This document shows, one piece after another, positions 27,374 to 36,553 of a stretch of DNA of 48,918 nt. Source of the DNA: Acidobacteriota bacterium. GTDB lineage: Bacteria; Acidobacteriota; Blastocatellia; RBC074. The position numbers were made by a program, and so were the translations under genes. The stretch covers positions 1 to 48,918 of the forward strand of contig JAHBSF010000038.1 of NCBI GenBank assembly GCA_019639255.1, read 5' to 3'. Each line of letters begins with the position of its first letter. The stretch's first letter is position 1. The notes beneath the pieces are model-generated. The model was not told where the DNA came from, did no database searches, and saw only the letters and a list, made by a program, of their open reading frames with translations.

Positions 27374-28273
27374 TTACGAGCGGGGATGAAACTTGCGGTA
27401 GGAATCAACCAGACGGCGCTTCGATACGTGTGTGTAGATTTGCGTAGTGGATATGTTGCTGTGGCCGAGCATCAACTGAACGGACCTTAAATCGGCTCCA
27501 TGCTCGAGCAAAGCCGTTGCAAAGCTGTGCCTCAGCATATGCGGCGTGACATAATCTATTCCGGCCGCCCGGCCGTATACCTTGATCATTCTCCAAATCT
27601 GCTGGCGCGACAGCGCCTGCCTCTTAGCGCCTACAAACAAACGAGCAGAGCTGCCATCGCCCAGCAATCGCTGCCTGGCCGGAAGGTACAGCTTCACGTA
27701 TTCGAGCGCAGATCGCCCAACCGGCGTCCGGCGATGCTTGCTTCCCTTCCCATAACAATCCACAGTTCCCCTTTCAAGGTCCACATCCTCCAGCCGCAGA
27801 CCCACGAGTTCCGATACCCTCAGGCCGCTTGCATAAAGCAGCTCAAGCACGGCCCGGTCCCGCAGGCCTTCATCCGTAGAAAGATCAGGGGCCGAAATCA
27901 ATCGCTCGGTTTCTTCACCCGAAAGCACGCGGGGAAGCGTTTGCCAACTGCGACGCGCTTCGAGGAAAGCAGTAGGATCCTTACGGCTGATTTCCTCGGC
28001 AGACAAATATCGGTAAAAACCCCTTATGGACGATGTAAAACGCGAAATTGTTGAGTCCTCGAGCCCTTCTTCCCTCAACTCTCCGAGAATACCCACTAAG
28101 TCCTGCCTGTCGAGAGAAACGAGGTCTCTTTGCATTCTCTCAACTCGCTCCGCAAGGGTTTTAAGATCCGCCTCATATGCCGCAATCGTGTTTTGCGCCA
28201 ACCCCTTCTCCACCCTCAAGTACCTTAAATACTCTGCTATCAATCCCTCATTCCTCATCAACCCCTCACTCAT
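27374..28273 (-). CDS. xerD: Tyrosine recombinase XerD/XerC type
   Basis: Site-specific recombinase that resolves chromosome dimers at dif. The SAM-like N-terminal domain (IAEYLRYLRVEKGLAQNTIAAY) is followed by the catalytic domain with the complete set: Arg in YASGLRVSELVGL, Lys in GKGSKHRRTP, HMLRH, the second His in LGHSNISTTQIYTH, and the Tyr nucleophile in that last segment. The length (about 299 aa) and the DLRSVQLMLGHSNISTTQIYTHV end favour XerD. The open frame runs upstream through an 11-G tract, so the start is placed after it: ATG at 28273 or 28258. A single Xer gene is seen here; the partner may be elsewhere. Confidence 0.92.
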   Translation of the reverse strand: MSEGLMRNEGLIAEYLRYLRVEKGLAQNTIAAYEADLKTLAERVERMQRDLVSLDRQDLVGILGELREEGLEDSTISRFTSSIRGFYRYLSAEEISRKDPTAFLEARRSWQTLPRVLSGEETERLISAPDLSTDEGLRDRAVLELLYASGLRVSELVGLRLEDVDLERGTVDCYGKGSKHRRTPVGRSALEYVKLYLPARQRLLGDGSSARLFVGAKRQALSRQQIWRMIKVYGRAAGIDYVTPHMLRHSFATALLEHGADLRSVQLMLGHSNISTTQIYTHVSKRRLVDSYRKFHPRS

Positions 28274-28280
28274 GCTCAAT

Positions 28281-28291
28281 CCCCCCCCCCC
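28281..28291. repeat. Homopolymer tract of 11 C (11 G on the xerD strand)
   Basis: An uninterrupted run of eleven C on the plus strand lies 8-18 nt upstream of the chosen xerD start codon, where slippage would alter the leader or, if translation begins upstream, the reading frame. Confidence 0.7.
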
Positions 28292-28387
28292 ACCTCTCCC
28301 CCCTGATAGTTGCCGGCACTCTTGACTCTTCCACCCCTTCACAACATACATGCTCTGTCAGTCAATTTATGGAATAATGCTGTGTTG

Positions 28388-28398
28388 TTATCAGACGC
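28388..28398 (+). other. TTATCRGACKC motif upstream of lpxD
   Basis: TTATCAGACGC in the gene's orientation, 48 nt before the lpxD start. It is one of eight copies in the window; function unknown. Confidence 0.4.
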
Positions 28399-28446
28399 AG
28401 GTCATTGACGACCAAGGGTATATGAAAACGCGCATTGGAGTCAACA

Positions 28447-29484
28447 ATGAAATTGCGAGAACTATCAGATATGCTTGCAGATTGCGCAATCTGCGGGGAC
28501 CCCGATATTGAGATTACGGGCCTTGCCACGCTCGATGCCGCATCCAACGGTGAGCTTACATTCCTGAGTAATCCCAAATACAGACGGTTGCTGGGAACGA
28601 CGAAAGCCTCGGCCGTAATCGTAGACCTGCAGACTGAGGTTCCCGACCACCTCGCCGCCATACGCTCCCCGCATCCATATCTTAGTTTCGCTCACGCACT
28701 GTGCATTTTCCATAAACCCGCCCAGCCCCCGACAGGTATAGATCCCACTGCTAGAATCGCCCCTACCGCGCAGCTCGGCCGCGAAGTCTCCATAGGTCCC
28801 TACACCGTGATAGGCGAATTCGCACAGATCGGCGACCACACCGTCATACACAGCCATTGCTCAATATATCCCGAAGCCCAAATAGGGCGCCATTGCCTCA
28901 TACACTCGCACTGTGTCGTGCGTGAGCGGTGCCGTATAGGCGACTCAACAGTGCTGCAAAACCACGTAGTCATCGGATGCGACGGCTTCGGCTACGCGCA
29001 GCAACCCGATCAGGCGTGGTTCAAGATCCCGCAAACCGGCATTGCAAGCCTCCAAGATCAGGTCGAAGTAGGGGCCGGCACGACGATCGATCGCGCCACT
29101 CTCGGCGATACCGTCATTCACAAAGGCGCCAAAATAGACAACCTGGTTCAGATCGGACACGGCTCCTCGGTCGGGGAAAACACGTTATTGTGCGCACAGG
29201 TAGGTCTTGCCGGAAGCACAAGGGTTGGCCGTGGCGTGATTCTAGGGGGACAGGTCGGATCCGCCGGACATCTGACCATTGGCGATCGCGTAGTGGCTAC
29301 GGCCCAATCAGGTATTCCCTCTTCCGTGCCCGAAGGCGCCGTAGTATCGGGCTATCCGGCGATCAACAACCGCGACTGGCTCAAATCCTCCGCCGCATTC
29401 GCTCAGTTGCCGGAACTGCAGCGCGAACTGCGAAAACTAAAGGCCCGGCTTCTCGCACTTGAAGAGTCCCTCGGCCGAGAGTGA
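28447..29484 (+). CDS. lpxD: UDP-3-O-(3-hydroxyacyl)glucosamine N-acyltransferase
   Basis: Third step of lipid A synthesis (EC 2.3.1.191). The N-terminal uridine-binding domain (1-100) has LTFLSNPKYRRLL. A left-handed beta helix of hexapeptide repeats follows (about 105-310: ARIAPTAQLG, VSIGPYTVIG and so on). The catalytic-His segment is KIDNLVQIGHGSSVGENTLLC. The C-terminal helix contains ELQRELRKLKARLLALEESL. TTGGAGTC precedes ATG at 28447. It stands with one unknown gene downstream rather than in the usual bamA-skp-lpxD-fabZ cluster. It is good evidence for an LPS-containing outer membrane. Confidence 0.95.
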   Translation: MKLRELSDMLADCAICGDPDIEITGLATLDAASNGELTFLSNPKYRRLLGTTKASAVIVDLQTEVPDHLAAIRSPHPYLSFAHALCIFHKPAQPPTGIDPTARIAPTAQLGREVSIGPYTVIGEFAQIGDHTVIHSHCSIYPEAQIGRHCLIHSHCVVRERCRIGDSTVLQNHVVIGCDGFGYAQQPDQAWFKIPQTGIASLQDQVEVGAGTTIDRATLGDTVIHKGAKIDNLVQIGHGSSVGENTLLCAQVGLAGSTRVGRGVILGGQVGSAGHLTIGDRVVATAQSGIPSSVPEGAVVSGYPAINNRDWLKSSAAFAQLPELQRELRKLKARLLALEESLGRE

Positions 29485-29574
29485 CGCGAGGCTCCAATCC
29501 TGATACAATGTCGGATCGTTTGTCGGATGCCGCACCGGTGCGCCGCCCCTATTCTTACTTTCGGAGTTGTCTTG

Positions 29575-30111
29575 ATGCCCGTTAAAATCGAGGACCTTTC
29601 CACCGCAGGAGCCCCGCGCTCCACAACCGCCATCATCAATAGCGCTCTCGATGTCATTCCCCGCGAACACCAGCGCGGACTCCAGCGCCTCGTCATCGTA
29701 GACCGCATACAGCCCGATACACGTATCAACCTGCCCGGCGTCAGCGAACTGCCCGCGCTTTATCATCCCCGAATGGGCGCCGCACAACCATGGTGTGAAA
29801 TCGCACTCGGCGTGCTTTTGCCGAAAAAAGGACTTTTCAAAAAACTCGCCGCGCGCCTCAACTACCGCGCCAACCTCGTAGGCCTCGTGCTCTCGCTACA
29901 GGCTCAACACTTCCACCTCACACTTTCACACGGCATAAAAAAACACCAGTACGAAAACGCCATCCGCAGCTATGTAGAGAAGTATCACGAAATCTGGCGT
30001 GAACGTCAGGGAGGATTGCGAATGCGCCTGTTCCGCCCGCTCAGGCCCTACCTCGACCGGTGGGCTCGATCACTCAGAAAAAAGTATCAGGCGGCTCAGA
30101 AGGCTCGCTGA
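29575..30111 (+). CDS. Hypothetical protein (possible degenerate zincin-like)
   Basis: I cannot name this protein. It is 178 residues from ATG 29575 (GGAG 10 nt upstream). The middle resembles in layout small zincin-like proteins: LYHPRMGAAQPWCEIALGVLL, then a helix VGLVLSLQAQHFHLTLSHGIKK, where such proteins would have HExGHHxH, then YENAIRSYVEKY. Here the first ligands are replaced and only HFH remains, so no metalloprotease activity is expected. The C-terminus is very basic (RLFRPLRPYLDRWARSLRKKYQ). It begins 90 nt after lpxD on the same strand and may be co-transcribed. The zincin comparison is inference from memory. Confidence 0.65.
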   Translation: MPVKIEDLSTAGAPRSTTAIINSALDVIPREHQRGLQRLVIVDRIQPDTRINLPGVSELPALYHPRMGAAQPWCEIALGVLLPKKGLFKKLAARLNYRANLVGLVLSLQAQHFHLTLSHGIKKHQYENAIRSYVEKYHEIWRERQGGLRMRLFRPLRPYLDRWARSLRKKYQAAQKAR

Positions 30112-30166
30112 CGCTTGCCTACGCGATGCCCGGTTGCCGCATCCGAATGAGTCCGGCAGCGCCGTT

Positions 30167-31021
30167 CTATTCTCCGTCATCGGCCTGACTCACCGCATGC
30201 TCGAGCGCCGCCGTCAGCGCCGCAATGAGATCCCCCCTCGCTACCTGCGATCGCCTGAACTTCACCTCGACCGTGAACCCCCGTCCTGAAGGACTGTAAC
30301 GGTATACAAACGGACGCGGCCTCACGGCCTTCGCCCCCTTCACGGTGTTTACCGCCCGAGCTCGCCGTGCATCGTCGCGCGTCAACCCTTCATCCTGAAT
30401 GCGCCTGACAAAACCGCGCATTGCGCCAATATCTGGCTGTCTAACTATTTGTAATAGAAGGGATTTAGAGGCAATGTCGGCGCGCCGACACTCGTCTTTT
30501 ATATCCGCCGGAAGCCCCGCAATCGAGAGGGCCTCGGTAACGGAGGAACGCGATTTCCCGATTTTGCGTGCAACGTCTTCGTGCGTATATCCGAAGCGAT
30601 CTACGAGCACCAACAACCCCTCGGCCTCCTCGAAGGGAGTAAGATCCTTTCGCTGGAGGTTTTCTATGAGGGCGATTTCCGCCACCGCGCGATCATCCAC
30701 ATCCATCTCGATGCAGGGCAATTCGCGCAGTCCCACCTCCCGGGCGGCCCGGAAGCGCCGCTCGCCCGAGATGATCATAAAACGCCCGCCCACCTCCGAC
30801 GGGCGAACGAGAAGCGGCTCCAGAACGCCCTTTTCCCTTACAGAGGCCACGAGTTCAGAAAGGTCCCCGAACTCGATGCGAGGCTGTTTCGGGTTGGGCT
30901 CCAGTCGCTCTATGGGTATCATTCTTCCAATGGGAGTACCGCGGCCGGCCGAGAGCTCTTCGACGTAATGCCGGTCGTGGCTCAACTTCAACGTCGTCGG
31001 CAATCCTCTTTTAGTAGGCAC
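30167..31021 (-). CDS. parB: Chromosome-partitioning protein ParB (divergent clade)
   Basis: ParB is a CTP-dependent DNA clamp that loads at parS and acts with ParA. The N-terminal CTPase domain has [31 protein letters not shown] and the [10 protein letters not shown] motif, with [16 protein letters not shown] after it. The HTH region reads [27 protein letters not shown], where most chromosomal ParBs have a segment like SRPxVANxLRLLxLP. The recognition helix is therefore unusual. The C-terminal dimer domain is short. GTG at 31021 overlaps parA by 11 nt. A perfect 16-bp palindrome lies within the gene. Confidence 0.92.
   Translation of the reverse strand: MPTKRGLPTTLKLSHDRHYVEELSAGRGTPIGRMIPIERLEPNPKQPRIEFGDLSELVASVREKGVLEPLLVRPSEVGGRFMIISGERRFRAAREVGLRELPCIEMDVDDRAVAEIALIENLQRKDLTPFEEAEGLLVLVDRFGYTHEDVARKIGKSRSSVTEALSIAGLPADIKDECRRADIASKSLLLQIVRQPDIGAMRGFVRRIQDEGLTRDDARRARAVNTVKGAKAVRPRPFVYRYSPSGRGFTVEVKFRRSQVARGDLIAALTAALEHAVSQADDGE
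30475..30490. other. parS-like palindrome, site 2 (perfect, inside parB)
   Basis: TGTCGGCGCGCCGACA is a perfect 16-bp palindrome inside parB, covering codons for CRRAD. It has the same length and the same outer TGT...ACA as the canonical parS (TGTTTCACGTGAAACA), which I did not find in the window. Canonical parS sites often lie in or near parB. The same word occurs at 36573, and with one mismatch at 2543. Confidence 0.55.
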
Positions 31022-31778
31022 GTCGCATCACCTCATCGCAAAGTTTGGCGTATTCAATCGCGCCGCTCGAGGCCGGCGCAAAGGTGAAGATAGACTCGCG
31101 GTATGCGGGACTCTCTTCAAGGCGAACGGATTTTGAGATGGTGGTTTCGAAGACTTTTTCCCCGAAACCCTTATAAATTTCCTCGTAAACGCCCCGGGAA
31201 AGCAGCGTTCGCCGGTCATGCTTCGTAACCAGCACACCGAGAAGGTCCAACTGCGGATTAAGCCTTGCCTTTATTCCCTTTACGGTTTCCCGCAAATCCT
31301 GCGTTCCTTCCAGGGCAAAGTAAGCCGCCTCGATCGGAATTATCAAATGAGTCGAGGCGACGAGCGCATTTACCGTTATCATTCCGAGCGTCGGCGGAGT
31401 GTCGATTACGATGGCGTCATAGTCGCTCGACGCCGGGTGCAGGCGATCCTTCAGCTTATACGGTCCCTCGAAATCACCTATCAACTTCCCTTCCAGCTTT
31501 GCCAGACTTATCCTCGCAGGGAGAAGATCCAGGTTCTCCTGCGACGTTTTCATCACCACGTCCCTGAACTCTACCGCGCTCTCCGTAAGCAGATCATACA
31601 CCGATAACTCTATGGACTGCCGGTCGACGAAGGAAATCGTACAATTCGCCTGCGGATCCAGATCGACAAGCAACACACGCTTGCCCCTCTGCGCAAGCCC
31701 GGCCGCCAGATTGATGGCGGTAGTCGTTTTACCAACCCCACCCTTCTGATTTGCGATGGCAATTCTTACTGAGTGCAA
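31011..31778 (-). CDS. parA: Chromosome-partitioning ATPase ParA (Soj)
   Basis: Deviant Walker ATPase that forms a nucleoid-bound gradient for chromosome segregation. The sequence has [20 protein letters not shown] (deviant Walker A), [29 protein letters not shown] and [20 protein letters not shown] at 31778 is chosen, as a strong GGAGGAG lies 6 nt upstream; GTG at 31796 lies upstream of that site. It overlaps parB by 11 nt. The pair is downstream of miaB and the DUF151 gene and not next to rsmG/mnmG as in many genomes. Confidence 0.95.
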   Translation of the reverse strand: MHSVRIAIANQKGGVGKTTTAINLAAGLAQRGKRVLLVDLDPQANCTISFVDRQSIELSVYDLLTESAVEFRDVVMKTSQENLDLLPARISLAKLEGKLIGDFEGPYKLKDRLHPASSDYDAIVIDTPPTLGMITVNALVASTHLIIPIEAAYFALEGTQDLRETVKGIKARLNPQLDLLGVLVTKHDRRTLLSRGVYEEIYKGFGEKVFETTISKSVRLEESPAYRESIFTFAPASSGAIEYAKLCDEVMRRAY

Positions 31779-31853
31779 GGAAGGCTCCTCCCTCACCGGC
31801 GCCGAAGCATGTCACGTAACTCCATGACCTGAAAAGAGTTGCTGCCCTCCAGG

Positions 31854-32333
31854 CTACATCTTGTAATCTCCGATATCTTCAATTTCATCCGGCCATTCAA
31901 CCTCCTCCTCATCCTCACTCTCCACAGTTCGAATCTCGGCGCTTCGCGAAGATTCGATCACCTCTTCCCTGACAAAAATCGGGCAATCCGCACGCAGCGC
32001 AAGCGCTATTGCATCGCTCGGGCGCGCATCTATTACAAGGCGTCTTCCCTCGTAATCGATTTCTATAACAGCGTAAAACGTGCTCTCCTTCAACTCAGTG
32101 ACTATGATTCGCACTACTTCACCGCCGAACTGCTCGATTACGCTTCTCAATAAATCGTGAGTCATCGGGCGCGGCGTGGATACTTTTTCAATCTCCGAAG
32201 CAATCGCATTGGCCTCAAACGGTCCGACCCAAATCGGAAGCATCGACTCGCCGTTTACGTCCTTGAGCAGAACAATCGGAGAATTCGTCGACGGATCCAT
32301 CAACAATCCCCTGATTTTCATTTCCCTGTCCAT
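31854..32333 (-). CDS. DUF151 bifunctional nuclease-family protein
   Basis: The protein has the BFN/DUF151 domain (about 1-130): KIRGLLMDPSTNSPIVLLKD, LPIWVGPFEANAIA, MTHDLLRSVIEQFGG and VIDARPSDAIALALRADCPIFV. The C-terminal 30 residues are very acidic (SEDEEEVEWPDEIEDIGD). Members are reported as DNA/RNA nucleases in plants and some bacteria, but the role in most bacteria is unknown. ATG at 32333 follows AGGAGG; the open frame extends further upstream into miaB. It begins 14 nt after miaB on the same strand. Confidence 0.9.
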   Translation of the reverse strand: MDREMKIRGLLMDPSTNSPIVLLKDVNGESMLPIWVGPFEANAIASEIEKVSTPRPMTHDLLRSVIEQFGGEVVRIIVTELKESTFYAVIEIDYEGRRLVIDARPSDAIALALRADCPIFVREEVIESSRSAEIRTVESEDEEEVEWPDEIEDIGDYKM

Positions 32334-32347
32334 CTCCTCACCCTCCT

Positions 32348-33697
32348 TTATACCTGCTCCCCATATAAACTGTTTGCCCTCAGTTCGGTCACCCGTATGT
32401 TTACAATATCCCCGACTGCCGCTCTCCCGCCCTTGAAGTTTACCACCTTCTGACACCGCGTGTGTCCCGTCAGATCCTGCCCGGAACGAGCGCTCTCGCC
32501 TTCAACCAATACTTCAACTACCATGCCTAAATACCTTGAATAACGCCTGCTTTGTATCCGGCGCTGAAGCTCCTGCATCCGTGCAAACCGCTCGGCCTTG
32601 ATACTGTCCGGCACCGTATCAGCAAACGCTGCGGCGGGCGTGTGCGGCCGGGGCGAATAATTGAAAATATACAGCCCGTCATACTCAACCTCGGCAGCCA
32701 GTTCGAGCGATTGAGCAAAGTCATCCTCCGTTTCGCCTGGGAAACCTATAATAAAATCGCCAGTTATCGAGATATCCCTGGTAGATTGCTTTATATATGA
32801 GATTCGATCCAGGTAATCCCGGCGCGTGTATCCCCTGCGCATCATACGCAGTATCCGATCGCTTCCCGACTGTGCGGGCAGGTGTATCCACTCGCAAAGA
32901 TTTGTGTGATTTTCAATCACATTTACAATATCAGCAGTGAAATCCTTTGGATATGAGGTGGTAAACTTGATACGACTGAGTCCGCTTTCGGACGCCACTC
33001 TATCGAGAAGATCGGCAAATGTAGTCCATTCCGAATCATTATCTTTAGTTTTGCTTGTACGGCGACCACTTAGCCCATAGCTATTGACGTTCTGCCCTAA
33101 TAAATGAACTTCTTTTACTCCCCGGCTGGCGAGGGCTTTTGCCTCGGCCACAATGCTCGATGCGGGCCGGCTTCGCTCCCTGCCGCGTGTAAACGGCACG
33201 ATGCAATAGGAGCAGAACTTGTCGCATCCCTCGGTTATGGTGATAAAAGCGACGACGCCTGCCCTTCGTTTTTCCGGGGCCAATTCCACGAAATCTGCGT
33301 CCTTGCTCAGGCGCACGTCTATTGCGCGATGAAAACCGCTTTCGAGTTGTGCTACGAGTTCGGGCAATTTCCCGATCGATTGCGTTCCGACTACAAGTCG
33401 CACATCGGGGCTGCGCTCAAAAACGCGTTCCGCTTCCGCCTGCGCCACACACCCCATCACGCCGATAATCCGCCGCCCCGCGGCGTTCCTGATATTCCCG
33501 ATCCTGGAATAGACCTTGCGCTCAGCCTTTTCGCGCACCATGCATGTATTCAAAAGCACCAGATCCGCAGCCCCCGGATCCGAGGTCTGCTCATATCCAA
33601 GCCCCTCCAGAATATGAGACGCCTTCTCCGAATCATGAACGTTCATCTGGCAACCCCAGGTTTCCAGATACAATTTCTTGTTGTGAGATGAATCCAT
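32348..33697 (-). CDS. miaB: tRNA-2-methylthio-N6-dimethylallyladenosine synthase
   Basis: Radical-SAM methylthiotransferase acting on i6A37 of tRNA (EC 2.8.4.3). The N-terminal UPF0004 domain supplies three Cys in WGCQMN, NTCMVREKA and MGCVAQ. The radical-SAM cluster motif is CDKFCSYC in the ITEGCDKFCSYCIVPFTRG block. HLLGQNVNSYG and the C-terminal TRAM domain (QDLTGHTRCQKVVNF) complete the fold. At 449 residues from ATG 33697 it is full length. MiaB is preferred over RimO or MtaB because of the NTCMVREKAE and LPAQSGSDRIL segments. It is followed closely by the DUF151 gene. Confidence 0.95.
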   Translation of the reverse strand: MDSSHNKKLYLETWGCQMNVHDSEKASHILEGLGYEQTSDPGAADLVLLNTCMVREKAERKVYSRIGNIRNAAGRRIIGVMGCVAQAEAERVFERSPDVRLVVGTQSIGKLPELVAQLESGFHRAIDVRLSKDADFVELAPEKRRAGVVAFITITEGCDKFCSYCIVPFTRGRERSRPASSIVAEAKALASRGVKEVHLLGQNVNSYGLSGRRTSKTKDNDSEWTTFADLLDRVASESGLSRIKFTTSYPKDFTADIVNVIENHTNLCEWIHLPAQSGSDRILRMMRRGYTRRDYLDRISYIKQSTRDISITGDFIIGFPGETEDDFAQSLELAAEVEYDGLYIFNYSPRPHTPAAAFADTVPDSIKAERFARMQELQRRIQSRRYSRYLGMVVEVLVEGESARSGQDLTGHTRCQKVVNFKGGRAAVGDIVNIRVTELRANSLYGEQV

Positions 33698-33895
33698 AAT
33701 TACAGCCTGGGTGCGGGACTGAAGTGTTGTCCGGACCAATGTAACAGCCGATCCTGGGTTCGGGGCGCCCGGCGGCCTCCGCCAGTCGGTTATACAACAT
33801 ACCCTGGGGAGCGGACAAGACGCACCCTCTGTATCGCGGGCAATGCCGGCGCGTGTGGCCTCAAATCACACAGCTCCGACCGCGATTGCCGCCCT

Positions 33896-35596
33896 TCAGC
33901 TTCGCTTCTGCATCAACTCGCGCGCATGCCGGCGCGCCAAAGTAGTGGGAGCCCCTCCTCCAAGCATACGAGCAAGTTCCTCTACCCTATCAGCATCGCC
34001 CAATTGCTCGATCCGCGACGACGTTCTACCCCCTTCGGTTATCTTCCATACGCGAAAATGTGCGTCGGCATACCGGGCCATTGCAGCCTGATGCGTTACA
34101 CAAAGCACCTGATTGTAAAGCGCCAGATCCTTTAACTTCGCACCCACGTAATCCGCTGCCCGCCCTCCTATACCCGCGTCGATTTCGTCAAACACGAGCG
34201 TGCGCGGAAACAGCGTGGGCGCCGTCACCTGTTTCAGCAGCAACATCAGCCTCGACAACTCTCCGCCCGAGGCCACCTCACGTAGCGGCCTCGCATCCTC
34301 GCCCGGATTTGCCGTAAAGTAAAACTCAGCGGTTTCCTCCCCCGTCCTCGATATTCTTCCTCCCCCGCCCGCAAGTAAAGGCGCCGCAACCCCTGCCGGC
34401 GCCTCGAAAAATCGCACGAAAAACCGGGCCGCTTCGAGCGCCACACCTGGCAGTTGAGCTTCCACTGCCGCCTCAAAATCACGAGCCTTTTTCCGACGTT
34501 CCCTCGAAATCCTTTTTGCTGATTTACCATATAGATCCAGATTCCGCCGCAACTCCGCCTCCAGACCCTCCGAGCGCGCCCGGGTTTCCCGAAGCTCTTC
34601 CTGACGCGCCCCCAGATTTTCCCGCATCTCGAACACCGCCGCAATCGAGCCTCCGTACTTGCGCTTGATTCGTTCGATATCCGAAAGCCTGTCTTCTATA
34701 AATCTCAATCGTTCAGGAGATACTTCAATATGATCAATGTAAGATCTTATAAAGTAAGCAGCTTCCTCTACAGCAATCTTTGCTGTTTCCAATTGTTCAA
34801 GAGTCGCACCGAATCGTTTATCAAACTCCTCCAGGTATTCACATCGCCTTATTGCACCCGACAGGGAGTCCAGCACCGACGCTTCGTGTTCGTATAGGGA
34901 AGAATAGGCTTCGGCTGCCTTCTCCTTTATTCTTTCTGCATTTGCCAGCACATTCCGCTCGGCTTCAAGGATCGTGTCTTCGTCTTCTCCAAGCCGTGCG
35001 CGATCGATTTCATCTATTTGAAATTCAAGAATGTCGAGTTGTTGTAAACGGGAAGCCTCTAGCTGAGATAAGCGCTCTGTTTCAAGCAGGTTACATGTGA
35101 TTTCCTCATATAGTTTCTCTAGTACTCTTCGTTCTTCACCCAGACCCGCAAATGCGTCGAGCAGCGAGAGATGATTACCGGCGAGCAGCAGGCTTTGCTG
35201 GTCTCCCTGCCCATGGATATCGACCAGATGCGGTTGAACTTCCCGCAATAGAGCAAGCGTCGCCGACTGATGGTTGATGAAGATTCTCGCCCTGCCGTTG
35301 TGCGCGATTTCTCGCCTGAGCACGATTTCGCCATCGGCTTCTATGCCCGATCGATCCAGCAGATCCAGGAGCGGCGCGTTGCCCTCGATTTCAAATATAC
35401 CCTCTACAGACGAGCGCGACTCCCCCGTTCGTATCATATCCGTAGCGGCCTTTGCCCCGACAAGCAACTCCAGAGCATCCAGAATCACGGATTTTCCGGA
35501 TCCCGTTTCACCGCTGAGTATGTTCAACCCCGCCTGAAACTCGACATCGAGTCGATCGATGACGGCAAGGTTTTGAACGACGAGCCTTTTGAGCAT
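33896..35596 (-). CDS. recN: DNA repair protein RecN
   Basis: SMC-like ATPase in double-strand-break repair. Walker A is GLNILSGETGSGKSVILDAL near the N-terminus. Long coiled-coil arms cover the middle (about 150-360), and the C-terminal half-site has EVASGGELSRLMLLLK (signature), FDEIDAGIGG (Walker B) and CVTHQAAMARYAD. It is 566 residues, normal for RecN. ATG at 35596 follows GGAGGA with a long 10-11-nt spacer. It is upstream of miaB on the same strand and divergent from the coiled-coil gene at 35708. About 200 nt between miaB and recN (33698-33895) holds nothing recognisable. Confidence 0.95.
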   Translation of the reverse strand: MLKRLVVQNLAVIDRLDVEFQAGLNILSGETGSGKSVILDALELLVGAKAATDMIRTGESRSSVEGIFEIEGNAPLLDLLDRSGIEADGEIVLRREIAHNGRARIFINHQSATLALLREVQPHLVDIHGQGDQQSLLLAGNHLSLLDAFAGLGEERRVLEKLYEEITCNLLETERLSQLEASRLQQLDILEFQIDEIDRARLGEDEDTILEAERNVLANAERIKEKAAEAYSSLYEHEASVLDSLSGAIRRCEYLEEFDKRFGATLEQLETAKIAVEEAAYFIRSYIDHIEVSPERLRFIEDRLSDIERIKRKYGGSIAAVFEMRENLGARQEELRETRARSEGLEAELRRNLDLYGKSAKRISRERRKKARDFEAAVEAQLPGVALEAARFFVRFFEAPAGVAAPLLAGGGGRISRTGEETAEFYFTANPGEDARPLREVASGGELSRLMLLLKQVTAPTLFPRTLVFDEIDAGIGGRAADYVGAKLKDLALYNQVLCVTHQAAMARYADAHFRVWKITEGGRTSSRIEQLGDADRVEELARMLGGGAPTTLARRHARELMQKRS

Positions 35597-35707
35597 TTTC
35601 CGAAATTCCTCCAACGCGCCGTATGCGCGTCATCGCGCCTGTATTATACTGTTCCGGCAATAATCCCCCTGTTGCAACCCCGGATCTTTCAACAATAAAG
35701 GAGCAGA

Positions 35708-36100
35708 ATGAAACGAACGGCGCTCATTCCGATGATAATTTTCGCGCTTGTTGCGGCCGCAGCCGCATCGCCCAATGTCGGCGATCGCGACCTCATTGTC
35801 AGGCTGCAGGGAGAGGTGCTGGTGCTTCAGCGCCAGATTCGCGATCTTCAGGAATCCGTAGATCGCCATTACGAAACCTCGAATGCGACGCTCCAACGCC
35901 TTGCCGATGCCGGAAGCGAAACAACAAAAACTCTCAAACCGCTCGCCGCACAACTCAATCAGTCCGGTAAACTTCAACTACAGGGAGTGGAGAGTCTCGA
36001 ACGCCGACTCGACGATGTTGTGGCGTCCAAATCCGATCTGAAGGCTCTCTCCGAACAACTCAGGGAGATAAAGGCCCTCCTTCCTCCCGCCCAACGGTAA
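35708..36100 (+). CDS. Exported coiled-coil protein (CpoB/YbgF N-terminal-like)
   Basis: A signal peptide (about 1-20: MKRTALIPMIIFALVAAAAA) is followed by a helical, coiled-coil-prone protein of about 110 residues: IVRLQGEVLVLQRQIRDLQESVD, then SLERRLDDVVASKSDLKALSEQLREIKALL. The first repeat resembles the trimerising N-terminal helix of the Tol-Pal-associated protein CpoB/YbgF, but the TPR domain is missing. I infer a periplasmic or envelope-associated oligomer; the function is unknown. GGAG lies 7-8 nt before ATG. It is 33 nt upstream of ssb. Confidence 0.75.
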   Translation: MKRTALIPMIIFALVAAAAASPNVGDRDLIVRLQGEVLVLQRQIRDLQESVDRHYETSNATLQRLADAGSETTKTLKPLAAQLNQSGKLQLQGVESLERRLDDVVASKSDLKALSEQLREIKALLPPAQR

Positions 36101-36133
36101 ATAAGTGCAGAATCAACAACCAAGGAGACCCCA

Positions 36134-36553
36134 ATGGCTTCGTTCAACAAAATCACCATAGTCGGATACCTGGGCCGCGACCCCGAACTTCGCTATACAC
36201 CGAGCGGCACGGCGGTCTGCGATTTCTCCGTCGCTACGAGCGAGCGGCGGCGCGACGCTACAGGCGAATCCAACGACATCACCACCTGGTTTCGCGTCTC
36301 GGTCTGGGGAAAACAAGCCGAATTCGCCAACCAGTATCTGGCAAAGGGCCGCCTCGTATACATCGAGGGCCGCCTCCGGCAGGAGGAATTCACCGACCGC
36401 GAGGGCAACCGCCGGACAAGCCTTCAGGTCAATGCCAGCGATGTGCAGTTCCTCGGACCTCGCCCCGATGATGCTACCGCCCCCCCCAAACCTCCTCCGC
36501 AAACCGCGACGGAAAACCCCGGCGACCGTTCCGACGACGATATCCCCTTTTAG
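36134..36553 (+). CDS. ssb: Single-stranded DNA-binding protein
   Basis: The N-terminal OB fold (about 1-110) has FNKITIVGYLGRDPELRYTPSG, FSVATSERRRD, WFRVSVWGKQAEFANQYLAKG and VYIEGRLRQEEFTDREGNRR. A disordered Pro-rich linker and the acidic tip DDDIPF follow, the latter being the docking peptide for replication and repair partners. It is 139 residues. AAGGAGA lies before ATG. The stop codon touches the 56-bp palindrome that separates it from convergent accA. Confidence 0.96.
   Translation: MASFNKITIVGYLGRDPELRYTPSGTAVCDFSVATSERRRDATGESNDITTWFRVSVWGKQAEFANQYLAKGRLVYIEGRLRQEEFTDREGNRRTSLQVNASDVQFLGPRPDDATAPPKPPPQTATENPGDRSDDDIPF

Noticed and set aside
33698-33895. tRNA or small RNA between miaB and recN
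   Set aside because: GC-rich segments with GGTTCG-like words were checked, but no cloverleaf with matching acceptor and T stems could be drawn.
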